A stretch of DNA of 64,000 bases from Streptomyces sp. WAC08241 (GTDB taxonomy: Bacteria; Actinomycetota; Actinomycetes; Streptomycetales; Streptomycetaceae): contig CP042279.1 of assembly GCA_007858575.1 (NCBI GenBank), positions 5,396,501-5,460,500 on the forward strand, given 5' to 3'. The position numbers and the translations under genes were made by a program. The notes under the pieces are model-generated. The model saw nothing but the letters and a program-made list of their open reading frames with translations, searched no databases and was not told where the DNA came from. Numbering within the stretch: position 1 is the first letter of the stretch; each line of letters opens with the position of its first letter. Below, piece by piece: positions 31,857 to 40,720 of the stretch.

Positions 31857-32016
31857 GCTTCGAAGGTAGTGGTGTGCGCCACACGTGTCGTCAGACCAAC
31901 GGCTCGACCTCTGTCCGACTACAGGAGTACAAGCCTGTGGGGACGGAACGACGAAAGTCGTCACCTTCCGACCGTCCGACACACCTCCGGGGGCTTACGG
32001 CGGACTCGCGGTCGAG

Positions 32017-32025
32017 TTTTCCACA
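32017..32025 (+). promoter_or_regulatory. DnaA-box-like 9-mer
   Basis: TTTTCCACA, one base from TTATCCACA, in the 276-base divergent gap between the ABC operon and the M24 peptidase gene. Isolated, so weak evidence on its own. A TTGACT at about 32042 may be a promoter element of the peptidase gene. Confidence 0.3.
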
Positions 32026-32132
32026 GGCCGTCGTCCGACCCCTTGACTCAGCCGCCGAGCATTGTCACATTCATCGATGTCAAGTTACGAACGCGTAGCG
32101 CAGCCGGGCGCTCACAGGAGACGGCGGGTGGC

Positions 32133-32978
32133 ATGGCAACGGCAGTGGCAGGTGAACTCTCCGCGGAGCTGCGGGGATTCAGGGAAGTGCAGCGGCTCTC
32201 CTACGCGTGCGCGGAAGCCGTCGCGGCGCAGCTCAAGCCGGGCGTGACCGAGCGCGAGGCCGCCCGGATGCAGCGGGAGTGGCTGTACGAGCGGGGCGTC
32301 CGCGACTGGTTCCACCGGCCGTTCGCCTGGTTCGGGGACCGCACGGCCTTCGTGGACTTCAAGGTGCCGCTCCAGTTCTTTCCCACCGACCGGCGCCTGG
32401 AGGCGGGGATGCCGTTCATCCTCGACATGGCCCCGGTCCACAAGGGGCACACGGCCGACATCGGCTACAGCGGCTGCCTGGGCCTCAACCCCCTGCACGA
32501 CAGACTGCTCGCCGACCTCGCGGCCCACCGCGAACTGATCCTGCGCGAGGTGCGCGAGCGCCGTACGCTGCGCGAGATATACGAGGACGTGGACCGGCTC
32601 ATGGTCCGCCAGGGGTACGCGAACCGACACCGGGCCTACCCCTTCGGCGTCATCGCCCACAAGATCGACTGGGTGCGGGAGCGCCGCTGGTCGCCGACGC
32701 TCTTCGGCTTCGGCACCCAGGCGCTCAAGGGCCTGGCGAGCGACGCCCTGCACGGGCACCGGGACGGCTGGTCGCCGCTCTGGTCGCCGTACAAGTTCTC
32801 TGACCACCCGCCCACACCCGGGCTGTGGGCGGTCGAGCCGCACCTCGGATTCCGGGGTACGGGCGCGAAGTTCGAGGAGATCCTGGTCGTCACCGACTCC
32901 CGGGACCCCGAGCAGAGCGCGTTCTGGCTGGACGACGATCTGCCGCACGTGCGGCGCTGGAACGAGGGAGCGGTCTGA
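32133..32978 (+). CDS. M24-family metallopeptidase-like protein
   Basis: An intact 281-residue protein. The ATG at 32133 gives MATAVAGELSAELRGFREVQ. The pita-bread fold is recognisable from VQRLSYACAEAVAAQLKPGV, MPFILDMAPVHKGHTADIGY, REIYEDVDRLMVRQGY, YPFGVIAHKID and GLWAVEPHLGFRGTGAKFEE. Aspartates in LDMAP and HTADIG, a His in VIAHK and Glu in VEPH and KFEE could form the metal site, though not all classical ligands are obvious. Activity toward peptides is uncertain. Its stop overlaps the next start (TGATG), so it is coupled to the hydrolase-SDR gene. Confidence 0.82.
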   Translation: MATAVAGELSAELRGFREVQRLSYACAEAVAAQLKPGVTEREAARMQREWLYERGVRDWFHRPFAWFGDRTAFVDFKVPLQFFPTDRRLEAGMPFILDMAPVHKGHTADIGYSGCLGLNPLHDRLLADLAAHRELILREVRERRTLREIYEDVDRLMVRQGYANRHRAYPFGVIAHKIDWVRERRWSPTLFGFGTQALKGLASDALHGHRDGWSPLWSPYKFSDHPPTPGLWAVEPHLGFRGTGAKFEEILVVTDSRDPEQSAFWLDDDLPHVRRWNEGAV

Positions 32979-34766
32979 TGACGGAGCTCAAGGGGCCCGG
33001 GAGCGCCGGGTCCGTACGGGCGGGATCGAGCTGTGCGTCGCCGAGCTCGGCGAGACGGGCCGGCCGACCGTCCTGCTCGTGCACGGCTACCCGGACTCCA
33101 AGGAGGTGTGGTCGGAGGTCGCGGTCCGACTGGCCGAGGAGTTCCACGTGGTGCTGTACGACGTCCGGGGCCACGGCCGGTCGACGGCGCCGGCTCGCTG
33201 CGCGGCGGCTTCACCCTGGAGAAGCTGACGGACGACTTCCTCGCGGTCGCCGACGCCGTCAGCCCGGACCGGCCGGTCCACCTCGTCGGTCACGACTGGG
33301 GCTCCGTGCAGGGGTGGGAGTTCGCCACCGTGCCGCGCACCGAGGGCCGGATCGCCTCCTTCACCTCGATGTCGGGTCCTTCCCTCGACCACTTCGGGCA
33401 CTGGATCAAGCGGCGGATGTCCCGCCCCACCCCGCGCCGGATCGGCCAGCTCCTCGGCCAGGGCGCCAAGTCCTGGTACGTGTACATGCTGCACACCCCG
33501 TGCTGCCGGAGCTGGCCTGGCGCGGTCCGCTCGGCAAGCGCTGGCCGGGGATCCTGGAGCGGGTGGAGAAGGTCCCGGCCGGCGACTACCCGACGTCCTC
33601 GCTGCCGGACGACGCGGCGCACGGCGCCTGGCTCTACCGGGACAACGTCCGGGCCCGGCTCTCCCGGCCGCGTCCCGACGCGTACGCGCACGTGCCGGTG
33701 CAGTTGATCGTGCCGACCGGTGACGCCTTCCTCTCCGACCGGCTCTACGACGACCTGGGCACCTGGGTGCCGGAGCTGACCCGGCGCACCCTGCCCGCCA
33801 AGCACTGGGTGCCGCGCACCCGGCCGGACCAGTTGTCCTCCTGGATCGCCGAATTCGTCAGGACCCACGAGGAGCCGGCGGCCGGGGCGCCGAGGGCGGT
33901 CGCGGCGACGGCGGTGAAGAACGGGGTGCGGCCGGAGTACGCGGAGCGGTTCGGCGGCCAGCTCGTCCTGGTGACCGGGGCGGCCAGCGGCATCGGACGG
34001 GCCACCGCCTTCGCCTTCGCGGAGGCCGGCGCCCGGGTCGTGGCCGTGGACCGGGACGCCGACGGGGCGGCCCGTACGGCGGAGATGGCGCGGCTGATCG
34101 GCGCCCCGGAGGCCTGGGGCGAGGCCGTCGACGTCTCCGACGAGCAGGCGGTGGAGAAGCTGGCCGCCAAGGTGGAGGACGCGTACGGGGTCGTCGACGT
34201 CCTGGTCAACAACGCGGGCATCGGGCTCGCCGGCTCCTTCTTCGAGACGTCGAGCGAGGAGTGGGGGCGGGTCCTGGACGTCAATCTGTGGGGCGTGATC
34301 CACGGGTGCCGGCACTTCGGGGCGCGGATGATCGCGCGGGGCCAGGGCGGCCACATCGTGAACACCGCGTCGGCCGCGGCCTTCCAGCCTTCCCGGGCCC
34401 TGCCCGCGTACAGCACGTCGAAGGCGGCGGTGCTGATGCTCAGCGAGTGCCTGCGCGCCGAGCTGGCCGGGCAGGGCATCGGGGTGTCCGCGATATGCCC
34501 CGGCATCGTCAACACCAACATCACGGCGACCACGCGGTTCGCGGGGTGTCGGACGCGGCGGAGGAGAAGCGGCGGCAGAAGAAGGCGTCCCGGCTGTACG
34601 GACTGCGGAACTACCCGCCGGAGAAGGTCGCGGACGCGATCCTGGGGCCGTCCTGCACGACCGGGCCGTCGTGCCGGTGACCCCCGAGGCCCGGGGCGCC
34701 CGCTTCCTGTCCCGGCTGAGCCCGGGCACGCTGCGGGCCCTCGCGCGGTGGCAGCCGCCGGCGTAG
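32978..34766 (+). CDS. Alpha/beta-hydrolase and short-chain dehydrogenase fusion (EphD-like)
   Basis: A two-domain enzyme of about 590 residues. Residues 1-310 form an alpha/beta hydrolase with the oxyanion motif LLVHGYPDSKEVW, DVRGHGRS and VGHDWGSVQGWEF. The Asp in HDWGS is the nucleophile of the epoxide-hydrolase type, and the His appears in AKHWVPRTRP. Residues about 320-590 form an SDR with LVTGAASGIGRATAFAFAEA (NAD(P) site), DVLVNNAGIGLAG, Ser in NTASAAAF and YSTSK (catalytic Tyr-Lys). The arrangement resembles mycobacterial EphD. Frame changes lie near 33015, 33190, 33500, 34545 and 34650. It is translationally coupled to the M24 gene. The substrate is probably a lipid-like molecule (inference). 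Confidence 0.88.
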
Positions 34767-35006
34767 GGAGTCGGGGTAGGGAGCTGGTGTAGGGAGCCCG
34801 GGCCGGGGCCGGTCAGCCTGATGGACGGCCGGCCGGGCGAAGGGCGGGCCCGGCCGGGGCACGGGCGCGGTGAAGGGAGGGCGCGGCCGGGGGCGGGCGC
34901 GGCCGGAGGGGCAGGCGCGGCGAAGGGCGGCCCCGGCGGTCGTACGATCCCTCGCAGGACAGGCTCCGCGGCTGCGGGGTGGTGGAAGCGGTCGGTGGGA
35001 GCGGGT

Positions 35007-35933
35007 TTGTCCGAGCAGTCAGCACAGCCGGAGTACCGGATCGAGGATCTCGCCCACCTCAGCGGGGCCACGGTCCGGACGATCCGCGCCTACCAGGACT
35101 GCGGTCTGCTGCCCCGTCCCGAGCGGCGGGGCAGGGCGAACGTCTACGGGGACGCGCACCTCGCGCGGCTCCGGCGGATCGCCGACCTCCTCGACCGGGG
35201 CTACACCCTGGCCTCGATCAAGGAGCTCCTGGAGGCGTGGGACACCGGCCGGGGGCTCGGCGGGGTGCTCGGGCTGGTCGCGGAGGTCCACGGGCCGTGG
35301 ACGGACGAGGAGGCGGCCCGGATATCGCGCGCCGAGCTGGACGCCCGCTTCGGCGGCACACCGGACGAGGAGGCCATCCGGGAGGCCGTGGAGCTGGGCG
35401 TGCTGGAGCGGATCCCGGACCGGGAGGCGGAGGAGTACCTCGTACCGAGCCCCCAGGAACTGGCGGTGGCGGCCGAGCTGTACGCGGCCGGGGTGCCGCT
35501 GACGGCGATCACCGGGCACCTGAAGGAGCTGCGGGGCAGGTCGAGCACATCGCCTCCCGTTTCCTGGAGTTCACGACCGAGTACGTCTTCGCCCGGTATC
35601 TGAGGCACCGGCCGCCGACGGACGCGGACGCGGCCGAGGCGGCGGAGATGGTGCGGCGGCTCAGGCCGCTCGCCCAGCAGACGGTGGACGCCGAACTGGC
35701 GCGTGCCATGCGCCTTTTCGCCACCCGGCACCTCCAGAGCCACCTGTCGCCGGACGCGCCGGCCACGCAGGACGACGAGCCGCGGCCGGTGGCGCTGCCC
35801 GCCGGGACGGTCCGGGCCGTGCAGGGTCTGGTCGGGGCGGAGGGGGTTACGGCCTTCGTCACGGCGGCCACGGAACGGGAGCTCCACAAGCGGACGTTGG
35901 ACGCCCTCCGCCGGCCACCACACAGAGACATAG
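35007..35933 (+). CDS. MerR-family transcriptional regulator
   Basis: The TTG at 35007 has GGGAG at 34997-35001. The MerR helix-turn-helix is YRIEDLAHLSGATVRTIRAY with the wing GLLPRPERRGRANVYGDAHL and LRRIADLLDRGYTLASIKEL. A long C-terminal effector region of about 200 residues follows (EAIREAVELGVLERIPDREA, EYVFARYLRHRPPTDADAAE, LARAMRLFATRHLQSHLSPD). Frame changes near 35535 and close to the end; I take the stop at 35931-35933. Without the second change the frame would run to 36088 through an AT-rich DnaA-box segment, which is unlikely. The effector is not known. Confidence 0.8.
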
Positions 35934-35972
35934 GGGCTCAAATCGCCCTATTGCCATTAATGGACAGCGTTG

Positions 35973-36026
35973 TTGTCCACAGAAAGGCCAACTTCCCTGT
36001 GGATAAGTCGGCTTGGCTGTGGATCA
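35973..36026. promoter_or_regulatory. Compact group of three DnaA boxes
   Basis: TTGTCCACA at 35973-35981 (plus), TTATCCACA at 35998-36006 (minus) and TGATCCACA at 36018-36026 (minus) lie within 54 bases in an AT-rich gap between the MerR regulator and the 2'-phosphotransferase gene. The first two are perfect matches to the Streptomyces/E. coli consensus. Confidence 0.7.
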
Positions 36027-36092
36027 AACCTGTTCGACGAAGAACCTCGAAATCATTGGCCGGGGCACTCCCGGCTCCGGCATTCTGACGCG

Positions 36093-36652
36093 ATGACCCC
36101 ACGGCAACCCATGGACGAACGCCGCACGGTGAAGGTCTCCAAGTACCTCTCCAAGCACCTGCGGCACCAGCCCGAGCGCATCGGGCTCGTCCTCGACGCA
36201 CAGGGCTGGACCGAGATCGACGCCCTGCTCCGGGCCACCGCCGAGCACGGCTTCCCGATCACCCGCGAGGAACTCGACCACGTCGTCGCGACCAACGACA
36301 AGAAGCGCTTCGCGATCGAGGGCACCCGCATCCGCGCCAGTCAGGGCCACACCGTCCGGGTGGACCTGGACCTGCCGGTCGCGGAACCGCCCGCGTACCT
36401 CTACCACGGCACGGTCGCGGACCGGCTCTCCGCGATCCGGGCGGAGGGACTGCGGCCCATGGCCCGCCACCACGTGCACCTCTCCCCGACCGGGAGACCG
36501 CGACCCGGGTCGGCGCCCGCCGGGGCCGGCCGGTCGTCCTGAGCGTCGACGCGGGCGCCATGCACCGGGCCGGGCACGTCTTCCACGTCAGCGCCAACGG
36601 GGTCTGGCTGACCGACGCCGTCCCGCCCGAGTTCCTCCGCCTCCCGTCCTGA
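36093..36652 (+). CDS. kptA: RNA 2'-phosphotransferase (Tpt1/KptA family)
   Basis: Transfers the 2'-phosphate of spliced tRNA to NAD+ in eukaryotes, forming ADP-ribose 1'',2''-cyclic phosphate; in bacteria the natural substrate is unsettled. The ATG at 36093 gives [20 protein letters not shown], then [20 protein letters not shown], the Arg in [36 protein letters not shown] and ARHHVHLSP, the conserved Arg-His-Arg-Arg type active-site positions. After one frame change near 36490 the end reads [20 protein letters not shown]...FLRLPS. Length of about 185 residues is normal. Confidence 0.92.
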
Positions 36653-36686
36653 CCCCACGGACGGGGCGGGGCGGAAGCCGTGAGGC

Positions 36687-37149
36687 ATGATCGTTTCCAT
36701 GGCCCACCCCCACCTGCCCAGCACCGAGGCGACCGTCACCGCTATCCGTGAGGTCGCCCGTGAGTTCCACCTGGAGATGACGGTCACCGACGACATCGGC
36801 GCGGACCGGACCTCCCGGCGCACCTCGGCGGACGCGTTCGCCGTCCTCGACCCGGACGGCTCCCTGCCGCACGAGGCCTTCGTCGAGCTGGGCGGCTCCC
36901 CGTCGTCACCGTCCAGGTATTCCCCGAGGACGACGCCAGGATCACCGTGGAGGGCATCGAGTTCGCGGACGTCCCCGCGACGCCGTCCCGGCCTTCCTAC
37001 GGTCCGTCCACGGCGACCTCGCCCATGTGAAGGGCCGGTTCTTTCCGCCCGGCTGGTGGCTGGTCGTCCCGCTGCCCGGCGACGAGACGTACAAGGAACT
37101 CGTTCCCGGCGCCTCGCTCACCCCGTGGATGAACCGCAACGCCCGCTGA
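36687..37149 (+). CDS. Hypothetical protein, about 155 residues
   Basis: I do not recognise a family. The ATG at 36687 (or 36699) gives PHLPSTEATVTAIREVAREF, a helix, then strands VTDDIGADRTSRRTSADAFA and VTVQVFPEDDARITVEGIEF. It ends GRFFPPGWWLVVPLPGDETY and LVPGASLTPWMNRNAR. The composition suggests a small soluble alpha/beta domain. Frame changes near 36898 and 36985. It lies 35 bases after the 2'-phosphotransferase gene in the same direction and may be co-transcribed. Confidence 0.65.
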
Positions 37150-37173
37150 CGCCGATGCCGCCGGGGCGCCAAG

Positions 37174-37235
37174 CCCCTGACCCCTGGCCCCTGGCCCCGG
37201 GCCCCGGCCCCTGGCTCCTGGCTCCTGGCTCCTGG
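37174..37235. repeat. 7-bp tandem repeat, about nine copies
   Basis: CCCCTGG/CTCCTGG heptamers are repeated nine times with small changes between the hypothetical gene stop and the DUF72 gene. A unit of seven cannot be coding. Confidence 0.75.
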
Positions 37236-37296
37236 CCCGACGAAAACCCCCGCGTGCCGGGCGAATCCGTCGGCGGACCCGGGGAACACTGGCCGG

Positions 37297-38167
37297 ATGG
37301 GAGAGATCCGGGTCGGAACCTGCTCGTGGACGGACAAGGCGCTGGTCTCCAGCGGCTGGTACCCGAAGGGGCAGCGGGACGCGGAGGGCAGACTGCGCTA
37401 CTACGCCACGCGGTTCCCGGTGGTGGAGGTGGACTCCACCTACTACGGGCTGCCCAGCACCCGCAACAGCCTGCTGTGGGCCGAGCGCACCCCGAGGGGT
37501 TCCGCTTCGACGTGAAGGCGTTCTCGCTGCTCACCGGCCACCCGACCCGTCCGGAGGCACTGCCCGCCGACCTCCGCCCGGCCTTCGCGCGGCAGCGGGT
37601 CGGGACGGTGTCGACCCCGGGCTGCTCGACGAGGTGTGGAACCGGTACAGCGCGGCCCTCGAACCGCTGCGGGAGGCCGGCCGGCTGGGGACGCTGCTGT
37701 TCCAGTTCCCGCACCGGCTCGTGCCGGGAGGACCGGCGGTGGAGTTCCTGCGCCGGTGCCGCGAGCGCGCCGCGGGATGGCCGGTGGCCGTGGAGTTCCG
37801 CAATCCCGGCTGGTGGCACGAGGAGCACGCCGACGCGACGGCCGCCCTCCTGACGGAACTGGACGCGGCCGCCGTGGCCGTGGACATGACGCAGACCCTG
37901 GCCACGTCCGTGCCGCCGGTCGCCCCGGTCACCTCCCCGGACCTCGCGCTGGTGCGCTTCCACGGCCGCAACACCGCCTGGGGCACCGGAACCAAGGAGG
38001 AGAGGTTCCGCCACGACTACACCCCCGACGAGCTCTCGGAGTGGGCCCCGCGCATCCGGGAGATGGCCGAACGGGCCCGGGAGGTCCACGTCCTCTTCAA
38101 CAACTGCTGCGGCGACGCCGCCGTCCGCGCCGCGGAGTCGATGCGGCGGCTGCTCGGCCTCTCGTAG
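37297..38167 (+). CDS. DUF72 family protein (YecE-like)
   Basis: The ATG at 37297 gives MGEIRVGTCSWTDKALVSSG, the DUF72 start motif, followed by YYATRFPVVEVDSTYYGLPS, FRFDVKAFSLLTGH, LGTLLFQFPHRL, WPVAVEFRNPGWWHEEHA and ALVRFHGRNTAWGTGTKEER, ending SMRRLLGLS. The fold is a TIM barrel of unknown catalytic role. Frame changes near 37495 and 37610. The next gene begins 10 bases after the stop. Confidence 0.9.
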
Positions 38168-38177
38168 GGTCGTCCCC

Positions 38178-39073
38178 ATGCGACTGAGCACTGTGATCCT
38201 GCCGATCGACCGCTGGCACGAGGAGGGCCGCCGGAAGTGGCGGCACGCCGAGGAGCTGGGCTTCCACACCGCGTACACCTACGACCACCTGTCCTGGCGT
38301 GCCTTCCGGGACGGCCCTGGTTCGGCGCGGTACCCACGCTCACCGCCGCCGCGGCGGTCACCGAGCGGCTCCGCCTCGGCACCCTCGTCACCTCGCCGAA
38401 CTTCCGGCACCCGGTGACGCTCGCCAAGGACCTGATCACGCTGGACGACGTCTCCGGCGGCCGGATCACCCTCGGCATCGGCGCGGGCGGCAACGGCTTC
38501 GACGCCACCGCGCTCGGCCAGGAGGCCTGGACGCCCAAGGAGCGGGCGGACCGGTTCGGCGAGTTCGTGGCGCTGCTCGACCGGCTGCTCACCGAGGACG
38601 CGGTGACGGAGCGGGGCACGTTCTACGCGGCGGACGAGGCCCGGAACGTCCCCGGCTGTGTCCAGCGCCCCCGGCTGCCGTTCGCGGTGGCGGCGACCGG
38701 CCCGCGCGGGATGCGGCTGGCCGCGCGGTACGGGCAGGCGTGGGTGACGACCGGCGACCCGAAGCTGTACGAGGAGGGGACCCCGGAGCAGTCGGTGGCG
38801 ACGCTGCGCGGCCAGATCGAGCGGCTCGGCAAGGCGTGCGCCGAGGCCGGCCGGGAGGTGGCCGACCTGGACAAGATCCTGCTCACCGGCTTCACCCCGG
38901 ACCGGACGCGTCCGCTGGAGTCTGTGGACGCCTTCGTCGACTTCGCCGGGCGCCACCGCGACCTCGGCTTCACCGAGATCGTGATCCACTGGCCGATTCC
39001 GGACTCCGACTTCGCGGCCGACCAGGCCGTCTTCGAGGCCATCGCCACGGAGGCCCTCGCCCAGCTCGGCTGA
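38178..39073 (+). CDS. LLM-class flavin-dependent oxidoreductase
   Basis: A luciferase-like monooxygenase of about 298 residues, probably using F420 or FMN. MRLSTVILPIDRWHEEGRRK begins the barrel, with the conserved EELGFHTAYTYDHLSW, AVTERLRLGTLVTSPNFRHP, ISLDD-like LITLDDVSGGRITLGIGAGG, PPLPFAVAATGPRGMRLAAR (read as PRLPF) and QAWVTTGDP. It ends ATEALAQLG. One frame change near 38325. The gene follows DUF72 closely and may share a transcript; substrate unknown. Confidence 0.88.
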
Positions 39074-39115
39074 CGCACGACCGTCCCGCGCCCGACGCAC
39101 GACCGTCCCACGCCC
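39072..39115. repeat. 22-bp tandem repeat at the 3' end of the LLM gene
   Basis: GACGCACGACCGTCCCGCGC.. (39072-39093) is repeated with one change at 39094-39115 and degenerates over the next 60 bases. The first copy begins inside the LLM stop codon. Confidence 0.65.
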
Positions 39116-39196
39116 GACGCGCGATGCCCGACATCACGCGCCCGGCGTACGGCGCCCCGCGCCCGACGCACGGTGCACGCGCCCGGAGCCGCCCGG

Positions 39197-39432
39197 TCAG
39201 GGCACCTGCCGGACGTGTCTCCGTCTCTGCGCCGGCAGGGTCGGTGCGTCGGCCCGGGTCAGTGCCCCGGCCAGGCCCGCCAGGACGTCGCCCACCAGGA
39301 CCGGCTCGCGCGCGGCCGGTCCGTCCCGGTCCGCTCGCACTCGGGACAGAGCGCCATCCCCAGACTCGCGACCCACGTCCCGTAACGAGCACCGCAGAAA
39401 TCGCACTCCGCGCTCCGTCGGCCCGCGACCAT
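39197..39432 (-). CDS. Small zinc-ribbon-like protein
   Basis: About 78 residues. The ATG at 39432 gives MVAGRRSAECDFCGARYGTW, with CxxC, a 15-residue spacer and a second CxxC in LCPECERTGT, typical of a zinc ribbon. After a frame change near 39310 the end reads PVLVGDVLAGLAGALTRADA..RQVP at 39197. No named family is recognised. It is leftward between rightward neighbours. Confidence 0.6.
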
Positions 39433-39673
39433 GCCCCGCCCCTCCGAGACGCCGTCAGCTCCCCGGGAAGCCTTCCCGCCCCCGGAAAACGAACGAATGT
39501 TTACGGCCATGTCCGACCGCGCCGGACACGGCACGGCGACCCGGCTCCGGCCGGGAGCGCGGCGGGGCGTCGGCTTCCGCGATCGGCGTGAATCAGCCCC
39601 TCCCTCCCCTTTTCCTCCACTCATATGTGCGGCTCCTCGCACGCCCGTGCGCGAGGTGCGGAAGAATGGGGCG

Positions 39674-40610
39674 GTGACCTCTCCCCGTTCTCCGCGGCCC
39701 CCGCGGTCCCCGCGTCCTTCCGTCCCGGTGCCCCGGCTGATCGCCACCGATCTCGACGGCACGCTGCTCCGCGACGACAAGACCGTCTCCGAGCGCACGG
39801 TCGCTGCTCTCGCCGCGGCCGAGCGGGCCGGGATCGAGGTCTTCTTCGTCACCGGTCGGCCCGCCCGCTGGATGGACGTGGTCAGCGCGCACGTCCACGG
39901 TCACGGCATGGCCATCTGCGCCAACGGCGCCGCCGTCGTCGACCTGCACGCCGGGGGCGCCTTCTGGAGGTCCGCCCGCTGGAGCGGCCGGTCGCCCTGG
40001 ACGTCGTCGAGGCCCTGCGCGCCGCCGCTCCCGGGACCTCCTTCGCGGTCGAGCTCACCACCGGCATCCACTACGAGCCGCACTACCCGCCCTTCTTCCT
40101 CGACCCCGGGGCCACCGTCGCCACTGCCGAGAAGCTCCTCTTCGAGGAGGAGACCGGTGCGGCGGCCCCGTGCTCAAGCTGCTCGCCCAGCACCCGGAGC
40201 TCGACCCCGACGTGTTCCTCGCGGTGGCCAGGGAGACCGCGGGCGACCGGGCCGCCTTCACCCGGTCCAGCCCCACCGCCCTCATCGAGATCAGCGGGTT
40301 CGGCGTCTCCAAGGCCTCCACGCTCGCCCTGTGCTGCGCCGAGCGCGGCATCACGGCCGAGGAGGTCGTCGCCTTCGGCGACATGCCGAACGACATCGAG
40401 ATGCTCACCTGGGCGGGTCGCTCGTACGCGATGGGCAACGCCCACCCGGACGTGATCACCGCCGCCTCGGGCCGTACGACCGGCAACAACGAGGACGGCG
40501 TGGCCGTCGTCATCGAGCAGCTCGTCGCCGAGGCGCTCGCCGGAACCACGGGTCCGCGCCAGCCGCGACGGGCAGGCGTCGGCCGCAGCGGGCCCGCGCG
40601 CCAGCCGTGA
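39674..40610 (+). CDS. HAD-superfamily Cof-type phosphatase
   Basis: A paralogue of the gene at 22875. Motif I is LIATDLDGTLLRDDKTVSER, motif II is in VFFVTGRPARWMDVVSAHV, motif III is the Lys in GFGVSKASTLALCCAERG and motif IV is VVAFGDMPNDIEMLTWAG, with the cap between (GTSFAVELTTGIHYEPHYPP). The GTG at 39674 has only a weak ribosome site, and the N-terminal [14 protein letters not shown] is a low-complexity lead. Frame changes near 39965 and 40170. The C-terminal tail GTTGPRQPRRAGVGRSG runs into a tandem DNA repeat, so the native stop may have been moved. Confidence 0.88.
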
Positions 40611-40720
40611 CGGGCCCATGCCAGGCACAACGGGACCGCGCCAGCCGTGACAGGCTCGCGCCAGGCACAACGGGACCGCGCCAGCCGTAAGGGGCCCGCG
40701 CCAAGCGCACGGGCAGGCCG
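40601..40720. repeat. 40-bp tandem repeat (pairs of 20-bp units)
   Basis: Three 40-base units start at 40601, 40641 and 40681. Each has a CCAGCCGTGACGGG-like half and a CCAGGCACAACGGGACCGCG half. A more diverged copy precedes at about 40559. The array lies between the HAD stop and the convergent histidine kinase stop. Confidence 0.8.

Noticed and set aside
40601-40720. CRISPR array
   Set aside because: Units are contiguous with no unique spacers and there are no cas genes. The same holds for the 16-bp array at 23725 and the 22-bp array at 39072.
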